Below, piece by piece: positions 6,411 to 13,975 of a DNA stretch of 22,023 nucleotides. The DNA is from DATKCN01 sp035513175. Its GTDB lineage: Bacteria > Chloroflexota > Chloroflexia > Thermomicrobiales > CFX8. The stretch covers positions 1-22,023 of the forward strand of contig DATKCN010000168.1 of assembly GCA_035513175.1 (NCBI GenBank), written 5' to 3'. Position 1 is the stretch's first letter. Each line of letters starts with the position of its first letter. Under the pieces are notes generated by a model. It was given only the letters and a program-made list of their open reading frames with translations. It searched no databases and was not told the DNA's origin. The position numbers and the translations under genes are program-made.

Positions 6411-7353
6411 GAATCCCGGCTTCTTCGCCGCGCGATCGAGCCGCGGTAGGCGGGCGCTGGCTGTGCTCATCCGGAGTGTCGTGTGGCCGCGACGCTCCTC
6501 CGCGACTGAAGATGCTCAGGAGCGGCGAGCGCCCGGAAGAGTCGCCATCACGCGGCTCACTGTCGCGCGCGCGGTCGGCCTTCAGCAGCGAGCGAAGCGC
6601 GCGACGCAGCCGCTCCGGATCGAGGTTCTCCGTCAGGCGTCCGTTATGCGCGATGGAAATGCGGTTCGTTTCCTCGGACACGACGATCGCGATTGCGTCG
6701 GACTCCTCGGTGATTCCGATCGCCGCCTGGTGCCGGGTGCCGGTGCGGCCTCCCGGAAGTTCGCGTTCGCTCAGCGGCAACACGCAGGCCGCAGCCAGGA
6801 TGCGGTCGTCGCGTAGGATCACGGCTCCGTCGTGGAGGGGAGAATTGGGGTAGAAGATGCTGATGAGGAGTTGCCGGCTGACAGCCGCGTCCAGGCTCAC
6901 GCCGCGGTCGACGTATTCCTGGAGTCCCGTCTCGCGTTCAACAACGATCAACGCGCCGTGGCCGATGCGGCTGAGATGGGACGCGGCGCGGCTGATCTCG
7001 TCGATGGTGTGATCCAGGTCCGTGTCGGCGTGCGTCGCAAACGGGGGCCGCAGCCACGATCCGGTATGCCCGAGCTGCTCCAGCGCGCGCCGCAGCTCTG
7101 GCTGAAAGATAATGGGAATCGCGACAAAGAGCACGGGCCATGCGCTGGAAATGAGCCAGTTCAGCGCGGTGAGGTTGAAGATATTGGACGCGGCCAGGAC
7201 GCCGACGATCAGGATGATCAGTCCGCGAATGAGTTGAGCTGCCCGCGTGCGCTGTGCGAACCAGAGTAGCCAGAAGAAAATCAACGATACCGCGAAAATG
7301 TCGATCAGCGCGCGCGGGTTGAGCCTGGTGAAGATCCACGGAAGATCAGGCAT
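6403..7353 (-). CDS. cdaA: Membrane diadenylate cyclase CdaA
   Basis: CdaA condenses two ATP into the second messenger c-di-AMP, which controls potassium, osmotic and cell-wall homeostasis. The 316-residue protein has about three N-terminal membrane helices (roughly 15-32, 40-58 and 65-84) and a cytoplasmic DAC domain. The signature residues are present: DGA at 175-177 within NSPLHDGAVI, and RHQAA at 207-211 within GTRHQAAIGITEESDA. The C-terminal 50 residues are a charged Ser/Arg-rich tail that is longer than in minimal CdaA. The start is ATG 7353. The order cdaA-cdaR is the conserved one, but glmM, often third in Firmicutes, is not present here. The stop overlaps the cdaR start. Confidence 0.95.
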   Translation of the reverse strand: MPDLPWIFTRLNPRALIDIFAVSLIFFWLLWFAQRTRAAQLIRGLIILIVGVLAASNIFNLTALNWLISSAWPVLFVAIPIIFQPELRRALEQLGHTGSWLRPPFATHADTDLDHTIDEISRAASHLSRIGHGALIVVERETGLQEYVDRGVSLDAAVSRQLLISIFYPNSPLHDGAVILRDDRILAAACVLPLSERELPGGRTGTRHQAAIGITEESDAIAIVVSEETNRISIAHNGRLTENLDPERLRRALRSLLKADRARDSEPRDGDSSGRSPLLSIFSRGGASRPHDTPDEHSQRPPTAARSRGEEAGIHD

Positions 7354-7394
7354 GTCCAGCCCTGAATGAGTCAGCGTCCCACATACACGTCCTG

Positions 7395-7402
7395 ATTGTA
7401 TA
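7395..7402 (-). promoter_or_regulatory. Possible -10 element upstream of cdaA
   Basis: On the minus strand the 82-nt gap before cdaA contains TATACAAT (7402 down to 7395), about 42 nt ahead of the start codon. No convincing -35 hexamer lies at the right distance. cdaA may therefore have its own weak promoter or be read through from the TPR gene. Confidence 0.25.
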
Positions 7403-7435
7403 CGACAGGATCGCGCGACGATTATGCTGCGGTGG

Positions 7436-9574
7436 CTACTTGCCAGCCGCCAGCGCCGCGAGAGCTGACTGTTTGGCGCTGAGCACCGGGTCGTCGGGCG
7501 TCAGCGTGGCCAGGCGGCGGTAGACGCGTTCCGCCTGTGTGTATTCACCGAGCGAGGTGAGCACCTCACCGAGTCCGTGATACGCGGTGGTGTCTGACGG
7601 AGACAGGCCGATAATCTGATGCAGCGCCGCGACGGCCTCGTCGGGGTCGTCCAGGCTGAGCGCGATTCTGACTATCTCGCGCAGCTGCCGTGTGGCGTGA
7701 TCAACGGAACCATTCATGACATGGAATGCGACTGCGGCGTGCCGCACGCCCACGTTTTCGGGATCAGCCGCAACAGCTCGATCAAACAGGTCCATGGCGC
7801 GCCGCACGCCGCCGGTTGTCGCGGCGATATCGGCGCCCCGCGCGTAGGCCATCGCGGCGTCAGCGCCGCGTCCGCGCTTGAGATGCAGATCACCCAGGAG
7901 CCGGAGCTCACGAGTTGCTTCGTCGGGAATGCCTCGTTGCAGGTAGCCATCGATAAGCTTGGACTTCATTTCCGCGTTGTTGGGCACGGCACTGGAAATG
8001 TGCCGCATCGCGTCCACCATGCGACTCATGTTGCCGGACTGTTCGTACCGCTCGGCAATGTACCGAAGCTCGCGAACGCCTTCAGAGACGCGACCCGCTG
8101 CCACCTGCAAGTCCGCCAGGCCGGTGCGAATCTCCAGATGTTCCGGCAACCGATCGCGAAGCGCCTGGAGATGTTGAATAGCCGTCTCCTGCTGTCCGGT
8201 TTCGCGAGCGACCGCGACGAGCTCGGCCATTAGCGCCTCGGCGGTGATCGAATGGGCGAAGACGCGAGCAGACTCCGAATACGGACGAACATCGATGACG
8301 ACAGCGTGCGACACGGCCGCGGCGAGCGCGGGGATCGCTTCGATCGGCGACATCTGTCGGTATGCGAACGCCCGGGCACATGCGGCGAGAAGCATCTCCC
8401 TGACGTTCGAAGTCTCCCGGCGTGGAGTGCCCTGCCACGGCGACAGCAGCTCTGGGACAAGCGCGTGCTCACCGGCGGCGAGCCGTATGATTGCGGCGGC
8501 CAATCCGTGTTGGGCAGACGGAAGCACCTGCCTGGCAGCGTCAATCGCGCGCGCGGTTTCACCCGCCTCTTCCGGGTTGCGCAACAAACGCGCAACGGCG
8601 AGTTCGATCCAATTCAGCCAATCATCGTGAGACCGGGAGTACGCGAAGGCGCCGCGCATGAACAGCAGATCTGCCGGGCAATCCGGGTTGACATCAGCCA
8701 CGACGGCGCGTCCGATCGCGTCAATGTCGCCACCAGAAATCACCGCGCGGAGAAAGAGCGTTACGGCGCGCGGCACGTCAGGCCTGAGCTCAAGGTATTC
8801 GGTTGCCATGTCGATGGCAACGGACGGCTCATGGACGATCGCGCACTCGATGGCATCAGGCACGAACGGCTCAAGCTGAACTGCGCCGCGCTGGCTCAGC
8901 AGCGATCGCGCCAGGGTGCGAAGCGCGCTTTGGTCAGATGGATCGATGACGACACGGAGCGAGAGCATCCGCCAGTCGGCATCGTCTGCCCAAGCGGAAA
9001 GACACTCCCTGAGAGTGCTGACGATCTCCGCAGCGCCGTCGACGTAACCGAGCGCGCGCCTGACCTCGGCAAGCCTGAAGTACATCGGAAAGTACGAGGG
9101 AGCAATCGAGAGCGTGTATAGCGTCGCGTCGCACGCGGCGTGCAGCCTGCCGGCCAGGATATCCGCTTCGCTTTCGCTGATTGCTCGTCGAACCGCGAGT
9201 CCCTGCGAATCCTCGCCGGGCAATGGGATCGTGAAGTCTCGCACCCATGTGTTCGATGTCGTCTGGGCTGGTGGCGGGGCGTCTGGCAGCGAGCCGTTGC
9301 CGAGAATTGCGCGGATGCGAAGATTCAGCTCGATGGCGTCGGGCAGCGAGTAGCCGGCCTCCAGCGCCTCCTGGAGCATCTCGTTCGCGTCGTTCACCAT
9401 GCCGCGCTCGAAGTAGGTTGCGGCCACGCTGACCATGTCGCGCAATTCATATGACGTGTTCGGATCAGACGTTCCTGGCCCAAAGCCGCTCATGCCAAAT
9501 GCGTCAGCACCGGACTCGAACGCCTGCGGGATTGTCGAATCGTGTCGGTTCACATCGAACGCGTCCGTGCTCAT
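7436..9574 (-). CDS. Large tetratricopeptide-repeat (TPR) protein of unknown function
   Basis: I do not recognise a specific family. The 712-residue protein is helical throughout, with TPR-like units. The clearest lie at the C-terminus (TAYHGLGEVLTSLGEYTQAE, then RVYRRLATLTPDDP), near GRGADAAMAYARGADIA, around AMDLFDRAVAADPENVGVRHA, and at the N-terminus near VAATYFERGMVNDANEMLQ. It has no signal peptide or membrane span, so it is probably a cytoplasmic scaffold. I chose ATG 9574 because AGGAGG lies immediately upstream; a TTG at 9613 would add 13 residues. It sits alone between the helicase-loader gene and cdaA, all on the minus strand, with a promoter-like sequence in front. Partner proteins are unknown. 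Confidence 0.8.
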   Translation of the reverse strand: MSTDAFDVNRHDSTIPQAFESGADAFGMSGFGPGTSDPNTSYELRDMVSVAATYFERGMVNDANEMLQEALEAGYSLPDAIELNLRIRAILGNGSLPDAPPPAQTTSNTWVRDFTIPLPGEDSQGLAVRRAISESEADILAGRLHAACDATLYTLSIAPSYFPMYFRLAEVRRALGYVDGAAEIVSTLRECLSAWADDADWRMLSLRVVIDPSDQSALRTLARSLLSQRGAVQLEPFVPDAIECAIVHEPSVAIDMATEYLELRPDVPRAVTLFLRAVISGGDIDAIGRAVVADVNPDCPADLLFMRGAFAYSRSHDDWLNWIELAVARLLRNPEEAGETARAIDAARQVLPSAQHGLAAAIIRLAAGEHALVPELLSPWQGTPRRETSNVREMLLAACARAFAYRQMSPIEAIPALAAAVSHAVVIDVRPYSESARVFAHSITAEALMAELVAVARETGQQETAIQHLQALRDRLPEHLEIRTGLADLQVAAGRVSEGVRELRYIAERYEQSGNMSRMVDAMRHISSAVPNNAEMKSKLIDGYLQRGIPDEATRELRLLGDLHLKRGRGADAAMAYARGADIAATTGGVRRAMDLFDRAVAADPENVGVRHAAVAFHVMNGSVDHATRQLREIVRIALSLDDPDEAVAALHQIIGLSPSDTTAYHGLGEVLTSLGEYTQAERVYRRLATLTPDDPVLSAKQSALAALAAGK

Positions 9575-9628
9575 CCTGCCTCCTACACCACCAGCACGGG
9601 CAGGCTCTCGCAACTGTCCGCGAATTAG

Positions 9629-9658
9629 AGTATAGGAGACGGCATCATGCTCAATGAA
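9629..9658 (-). promoter_or_regulatory. Candidate promoter of the TPR gene
   Basis: On the minus strand TTCATT (9658-9653) and TATACT (9634-9629) are separated by 18 nt. The -10 is good and the -35 is poor. It lies about 55 nt upstream of the preferred ATG at 9574, inside the 106-nt gap after the helicase-loader gene, so the TPR gene can be transcribed independently of the replication cassette. Confidence 0.4.
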
Positions 9659-9680
9659 TAGTACTTCATGGCCGATTCAC

Positions 9681-10472
9681 TTATGTATCGCGGGACCTTC
9701 GTCTACGAATTCTCCCGTTCCTGTCGCGATAGTCGGAGGCGGTGATCTCGCACAGCTGCGCCAACTGCCAATCGACCAGGCGTGACTGGATGCGCGGGTC
9801 GAGGCGGTCGAGCCCCTCAAGGTTCGTTGTGACGACGGTGGGTGCTCGTTCATTGTAGCGGTAATTTATGATCTGGAACAGCTTCTCCCGCGCCCAGGGC
9901 GTCGCATTTTCAGTCCCGAGATCGTCGAGGATCAGAAGGTCCGCTCCCTTGAAGGCGTTGAACTGTTCATCATAGGTCGATTCGGAGTCAGGTCCGAAGG
10001 TCGTGCGGAGATAGTCCAGAAGGTCCGGGACCACCGCGATAATGGGACCCATGTTGCGCTCGTTCAACGCGTAGTGCGCGATGGCTGCCGCCAGATGTGT
10101 CTTGCCGCTGCCGTAGCTTCCGACGAGTATGAGCCACTTGTCAGGATGCTGCGCATACTTAAGCGCGACGTCATAGGCGTGCGCAGCGCCGGGCACGGAT
10201 CTGTCAAACGTCTCGAACGTCATGCATCGAAACGTTGTCAGGTCGCTAAACTGATGCAATTTCGCGCGTGACCGCGCTTTCAGTTCCGCATTCTTGCAGT
10301 CACATGGAAACAGCCGGCTGAAGTTTGGACTGCCAGGCGACGCGTTCATGATCAGATAGCCGGCGCCCTTACAGATCGGGCAGACCGTCTCGCTCGAAGA
10401 GGTGTGCGTACTTTCCTCGGAGGCGCTTCTCTCGATTGACATCTCGCGAAGAATCTCTCCGATTGGTCTCAT
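9681..10472 (-). CDS. DnaC/DnaI-type replicative helicase loader (AAA+ ATPase with N-terminal zinc finger)
   Basis: Helicase loaders of this family use ATP to place the DnaB hexamer on origin DNA. The 263-residue product has a Cys cluster typical of DnaI-like loaders (Cys31, Cys34, Cys57, Cys59), then an AAA+ core. Walker A is GSYGSGKTH at 118-126, Walker B is LLILDDLG at 179-186, sensor 1 is VTTN near 217, and DPRIQSRL at 225-232 supplies the arginine-finger region. The start at ATG 10472 is supported by GGAGGGA about 8 nt upstream, and it overlaps the DnaD-domain gene by 104 nt. A longer frame back to 10562 lacks such support. It is encoded two genes behind dnaB, which supports the loader role. 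DnaC, DnaI and IstB proteins resemble one another, but the lack of a transposase argues against IstB. Confidence 0.88.
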   Translation of the reverse strand: MRPIGEILREMSIERSASEESTHTSSSETVCPICKGAGYLIMNASPGSPNFSRLFPCDCKNAELKARSRAKLHQFSDLTTFRCMTFETFDRSVPGAAHAYDVALKYAQHPDKWLILVGSYGSGKTHLAAAIAHYALNERNMGPIIAVVPDLLDYLRTTFGPDSESTYDEQFNAFKGADLLILDDLGTENATPWAREKLFQIINYRYNERAPTVVTTNLEGLDRLDPRIQSRLVDWQLAQLCEITASDYRDRNGRIRRRRSRDT

Positions 10473-11067
10473 CCGTGCGTCCCTCCGCTGCCCAATTCTC
10501 GAGGATGCGCTGGACGTAGCGCCAGCTGCGCCGGTTATATGCGACCGCTTCAGCAATCGCATCAGCGATCCACGCTTCCGGGTAGAGCTCGATAGCCTCC
10601 ACGAGTCGATCCGCGACGATTGGCGTTACGAGTCCTATATTCTGTTCGTACATCGTGAATATACTCGGTCGTTGAAGGATCAGTGACACGCCCGCCGGCG
10701 CCCGATGATCGGCGGCTCCGGTTCCGAGCCGCCGCGTCCACTGAAGGTTCTCCTCGGTGCCGAGCAGCAGCCACCGGCTGCCATCGTCGTCGACCATGCG
10801 GAGGAGTACGCCTCGCGCCAACGCGACTTCGAGCGCCTCGGTCATGCGCTCGAGGTACGAACGGTCCGACCCGTCGCCACGCGAGCCGAGGCGGATGTCG
10901 ACCTGCTCGAAGAGTGTGGCTTCGCGCACTGGTCTTTCCGTTGCCCCCAAGGCGGCAACTGCCAGCACGACCTTGATCTCGATCGGGTTCCAGACATCGC
11001 GAATCAACGTTCCCACAATTGACGCGGGAATGCGATCGTCTGGCTGCCGTCCAGCTGCGCGAGTCAC
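10369..11067 (-). CDS. DnaD-domain primosome protein
   Basis: DnaD-like proteins bind DNA and help bring the helicase and its loader to replication start or restart sites. The 232-residue protein has a winged-helix-like N-terminal half (about residues 15-105, NPIEIKVVLAVAALG onward). Its C-terminal DnaD/DnaB_2 domain shows the family signatures YEQNIGLVTP at 140-149 and YVQRILENWAAEG at 184-196, the latter matching the YxxxIxxxW-type motif involved in ssDNA binding. The tail KYAHLFERDG is also typical. The start is GTG 11067 with no strong ribosome-binding site, so it may depend on coupling to dnaB, which ends 53 nt upstream. The 3' end overlaps the loader gene. Confidence 0.87.
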   Translation of the reverse strand: MTRAAGRQPDDRIPASIVGTLIRDVWNPIEIKVVLAVAALGATERPVREATLFEQVDIRLGSRGDGSDRSYLERMTEALEVALARGVLLRMVDDDGSRWLLLGTEENLQWTRRLGTGAADHRAPAGVSLILQRPSIFTMYEQNIGLVTPIVADRLVEAIELYPEAWIADAIAEAVAYNRRSWRYVQRILENWAAEGRTDETNRRDSSRDVNREKRLRGKYAHLFERDGLPDL

Positions 11068-11120
11068 ACGCGTGTTCCGTCCGTTCCGCTCCGGCTGCTC
11101 TGGGGCACGAACAGGTCGCG

Positions 11121-12464
11121 CTAGAGAGCTGGTTCGGGATATCGTTCGAGGTCCGCGAATCGAGCGGTGCGATCGAAGAAGCGCAGGCGCACCGTGCCGA
11201 TAGGTCCATTGCGATGCTTGGCGACGATCAGGTCCGCAATGCCCTTGCGCTCGGTATCAGCGTCGTAGATTTCCTCGCGATAGATGAACGCGACGATGTC
11301 CGCGTCCTGCTCAATTGAGCCGGATTCGCGCAGGTCAGACAGCATCGGTACGTGAGACTGCCGCGTCTCCACCGCGCGCGACAATTGGGCCATGGCAACA
11401 ACTGGCACGTCGAGCTCGCGGGCGAGCCCCTTGAGCGCTCGGGTAATGGCGGAAATCTCCTGGACGCGGTTGTCGCTTCGTCCGGTGGCCGTCATGAGTT
11501 GGAGATAGTCGACGATGAGGAGGTCGAGCCCGCGTTCAGCGTGCAGTCGTCGCGCCTTCGAGCGCACGTCCATGATCGAGACTCCGGGCGTGTCGTCGAC
11601 ATAAATGTTCGCTTCCGACAGGCGACCGAACGCTCGCGTGACGCTGCTCCACTCGCTGTCATCGATGTTTCCCATCCGCAAGCGGTGGGAGTCGATGCCG
11701 GTCTCCATCGCAAGGAAGCGTTGAATGATCTGCTCAGCGGACATTTCCAGCACGAACAGCCCGACGGTCTTGCCGTAGCGCACGGCGGCGTTAAAGGCGA
11801 AACCGAGCCCGAGCGCTGACTTGCCAACGGCGGGCCGGGCGGCGACTATGATCAGATCCGACCGTTGCAGCCCTCCGGTAAGGCTATCCAGATCTGCAAA
11901 TCCGGTCGGCACGCCAACGATCTCGCCACGTGTCTGGTGCAGCGTGTCCAGCCGGTCGAAGTAGGCTTCGAGAATCTCGCCGATCGACTTGAAGTCGCGC
12001 GTGGTGCGACGCTGCGAAACCGAGAACACGGCCTGCTCGGCAAGGTCGATCGCCTCCTCAACGTTGTGAGAGTCGTCGTATCCAATGGAGACGACATCCG
12101 TGCCCGCTGAAATCAGCCGCCGCAATGTGGAGGTGCGCTCGACGATCCGTCCGTAGTACTCGACGTGCACGGCGGTCGGGACAGCCGCAATCAGCTCGCT
12201 GAGGTACGTTTCGCCACCGGCGTCATCCAGCCTGCTGTTTCGCCGGAGCTCGTCGACCAGGGTCACCAGATCGGTCGGCTCGCGGCGGTTGTACAGGTTG
12301 ATGATCGCCTCGTAGATGATCCCGTTAGCGGACCGGTAAAAGTCCGACGGCTTCACGTACGACGCAATACGAATAACCGCGTCGCGGTCGATCAGCAGCG
12401 AGCCGAGCACGGACTGCTCGGCGTCGAGATTGTGCGGTGGCAGCCGATCGACCGCTTGCATCAT
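11121..12464 (-). CDS. dnaB: Replicative DNA helicase DnaB
   Basis: DnaB is the hexameric 5'-3' helicase of the replication fork. The 447-residue protein has the N-terminal primase-interaction domain (LPPHNLDAEQSVLGSLLID at 8-26), a linker, and the RecA-like domain. Walker A is ARPAVGKS at 209-216 (more often PSMGKT), Walker B is LLIVDYLQL at 315-323, MAQLSRAVETR is at 358-368, and RESGSIEQDAD at 379-389 is the family hallmark. No intein interrupts it, which is worth noting because dnaB is a frequent intein site. The start is ATG 12464, only 5 nt after the rplI stop. The order rplI-dnaB is widely conserved. Length is normal. Confidence 0.97.
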   Translation of the reverse strand: MMQAVDRLPPHNLDAEQSVLGSLLIDRDAVIRIASYVKPSDFYRSANGIIYEAIINLYNRREPTDLVTLVDELRRNSRLDDAGGETYLSELIAAVPTAVHVEYYGRIVERTSTLRRLISAGTDVVSIGYDDSHNVEEAIDLAEQAVFSVSQRRTTRDFKSIGEILEAYFDRLDTLHQTRGEIVGVPTGFADLDSLTGGLQRSDLIIVAARPAVGKSALGLGFAFNAAVRYGKTVGLFVLEMSAEQIIQRFLAMETGIDSHRLRMGNIDDSEWSSVTRAFGRLSEANIYVDDTPGVSIMDVRSKARRLHAERGLDLLIVDYLQLMTATGRSDNRVQEISAITRALKGLARELDVPVVAMAQLSRAVETRQSHVPMLSDLRESGSIEQDADIVAFIYREEIYDADTERKGIADLIVAKHRNGPIGTVRLRFFDRTARFADLERYPEPAL

Positions 12465-12469
12465 GTGGG

Positions 12470-13033
12470 CTACTCAGCGTCCTCCGCCGCGTCGTCGTCA
12501 ACGGGTGCGGCGCTCTCCTCGATTTCCGAGGCACCGTCGCCGCCTTCGGCCACCGCAGCATCGTCCTCAGCGGTGGCAGCCGACGCCTCTGGATCAAAGA
12601 CGGCAACGGTAACAACCGGGGTCAGGCGTCCGACGAGTCGGATGGTGATCTCGTGCTCGCCGACGGTGCGGATGGGATCGTCGAGGTCGATCTTGCGCCG
12701 GTCGATTTCCTCGCCCAGCGCGGCAGACAGCCTCTCTGCGATGTCGGGCGCAGTAACAGATCCATACAGCCGGCCCTGCTCGCCGACACGCGCCTCGATT
12801 TCGATGCGCATGCCCTGGATGCGCTCCGACAACCCGCGCAACTCTTCTTCCTGCTTCGCGATGCGCTTCGCTTCGGCGGCCTGACGCTCCTCAACCTGCT
12901 TAATGGAACCGCGTGTGGCGATGGTCGCCATGCCTCGAGGGATGAGAAAGTTTCTTGCGTACCCGTTGGCGACATCCTGGACCGTGCCGGACTGGCCGAG
13001 CTTCGGCACGTCCTGCGTAAGAATGATCTTCAC
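12470..13033 (-). CDS. rplI: 50S ribosomal protein L9 with acidic C-terminal extension
   Basis: L9 is a two-domain large-subunit protein that supports reading-frame maintenance. The product begins MKIILTQDVPKLGQSGTVQDVANGYARN in short conserved blocks, has NFLIPRGMA, a long central helix (about residues 42-80), and a C-terminal domain (about 82-146). I chose GTG 13033 because MKIILTQDV is the expected start and AGAAAGG lies about 10 nt upstream; an ATG at 13066 adds 11 atypical residues. At 187 residues it is about 40 longer than usual. Residues 148-187 form a tail of Asp, Glu, Ala, Gly and Ser with no Lys or Arg. rpsF, ssb and rpsR, the common partners, are not next to it. Confidence 0.93.
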   Translation of the reverse strand: MKIILTQDVPKLGQSGTVQDVANGYARNFLIPRGMATIATRGSIKQVEERQAAEAKRIAKQEEELRGLSERIQGMRIEIEARVGEQGRLYGSVTAPDIAERLSAALGEEIDRRKIDLDDPIRTVGEHEITIRLVGRLTPVVTVAVFDPEASAATAEDDAAVAEGGDGASEIEESAAPVDDDAAEDAE

Positions 13034-13108
13034 GACGCTGTAACCTTTCTGAACCCACGTGCTCATGACGGGCTCGTTGATGGCTCCGGCCCGCCCCGCG
13101 CGGACTGC

Positions 13109-13123
13109 CCGAATCTGATTCGG
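13109..13123. repeat. 15-nt palindrome in the rplI leader
   Basis: CCGAATC, a single T, and GATTCGG form a perfect 7+1+7 palindrome. The one-base centre cannot form an RNA loop at full length, so it looks more like a protein-binding DNA site. It lies about 20 nt downstream of the proposed -10 element for rplI-dnaB. Chance occurrence cannot be excluded. Confidence 0.4.
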
Positions 13124-13142
13124 ACTCGCATGTGCAGCCGTG

Positions 13143-13171
13143 AGTATGCCTGTTCCGCCTCATTCATTCAA
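13143..13171 (-). promoter_or_regulatory. Candidate promoter of the rplI-dnaB-dnaD-loader operon
   Basis: On the minus strand TTGAAT (13171-13166) and CATACT (13148-13143) are spaced by exactly 17 nt, a fair match to a housekeeping promoter. The -35 overlaps the last codons of rlmB. It is about 110 nt upstream of the rplI GTG start, leaving a leader that contains the 15-nt palindrome. Confidence 0.45.
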
Positions 13172-13975
13172 CGAATCATCGGTATCCCGACGAATCTCAT
13201 ACAAGCCGATCGAGCCAGCTACGGACGCGTTCAGTGACGTGACCCGGCCCATCATGGGCAGCGAGACGAGCAGATCGCACTGCTCGCGGACAAGGCGACG
13301 CATTCCGCCGCCCTCGGACCCGACGACGAGCACGATTGGCGGCGTCATTCGCGTGTCGAACAACGGATCGGCGGACTCATCACCTGCCATGCCGACGACC
13401 CAGTATCCCGAATCCCTTGCGCGCCCAAGCCAGCGGGCGAGGTTCGTTACAGTTGCGATGTTCAGATGCTCCACTGCTCCCGACGAAGCGTTCACGACTG
13501 CTGGAGTGACCTGCGCGGCGCGGTCGGTCGGGATAACGACGAGACTTACGCCCGTCGCTTCAGCGGTTCGCAACAGGGAACCGACATTCTGTGGATCTAC
13601 GAGCCCGTCCAGGGCAAGCACGACCGAGCGCGCCTGCGCGAGCGCATGCAGGTCATAATCGCTGACATACGGATAGGAATACGCTTCGAGTGCGACTCCC
13701 TGACTGTGTCCCTTAACCAACGTGTCGAGAACGCTTCGCGTGACGCGTTCGATCGGCGCGCCATGAGATGTGGCAAGGGACTCGATATCCGCAAGCCGCT
13801 GACCGGCTGTCGCCGATTCCGCGACCAGTAGCCGAACGAACCGGCGCCTCCCGGCAATCAGTGACTCCAGGACGGCATTGCGCCCGTATAGCCGCTCGAT
13901 TGGCTCGCCCGTTCGGCGCCTGCTGGAGTCGCTATTCCTCGCGGCGCCAGATCGCTCCTGTCGATGAGTCCTCAA
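13160..13975 (-). CDS. rlmB: TrmH/RlmB-family 23S rRNA 2'-O-methyltransferase (SPOUT)
   Basis: RlmB methylates the ribose of a conserved guanosine in 23S rRNA using S-adenosylmethionine. The 271-residue protein has an N-terminal L30e-like substrate domain (IERLYGRNAVLESLI at about 26-40) and a knotted SPOUT domain with three family motifs: DPQNVGSLLRTAEATG at 127-142, VGSEGGGM at 218-225, and LPMMGRVTSLNASVA at 239-253. The start is probably TTG 13975, 6 nt after GGGGCG, which overlaps the end of cysS by 44 nt. No later start precedes the N-terminal domain. It could modify another RNA within the TrmH family, but the pairing with cysS is the well-known cysS-rlmB arrangement. Confidence 0.9.
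   Translation of the reverse strand: MRTHRQERSGAARNSDSSRRRTGEPIERLYGRNAVLESLIAGRRRFVRLLVAESATAGQRLADIESLATSHGAPIERVTRSVLDTLVKGHSQGVALEAYSYPYVSDYDLHALAQARSVVLALDGLVDPQNVGSLLRTAEATGVSLVVIPTDRAAQVTPAVVNASSGAVEHLNIATVTNLARWLGRARDSGYWVVGMAGDESADPLFDTRMTPPIVLVVGSEGGGMRRLVREQCDLLVSLPMMGRVTSLNASVAGSIGLYEIRRDTDDSLNE

Noticed and set aside
6403..6470. Long overlap of cdaR with cdaA if the upstream cdaR start is used
   Set aside because: The internal ATG at 6410 gives a normal 8-nt coupled overlap and the membrane segment follows it directly; the extra 20 residues look non-native.
9681..10472. IstB-type transposition helper
   Set aside because: No transposase, terminal inverted repeats or target duplication are nearby, and the gene follows dnaB and a DnaD-domain gene in an operon.
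11121..12464. Intein within dnaB
   Set aside because: The frame is continuous at normal length, with Walker A and the RESGSIEQ region uninterrupted.
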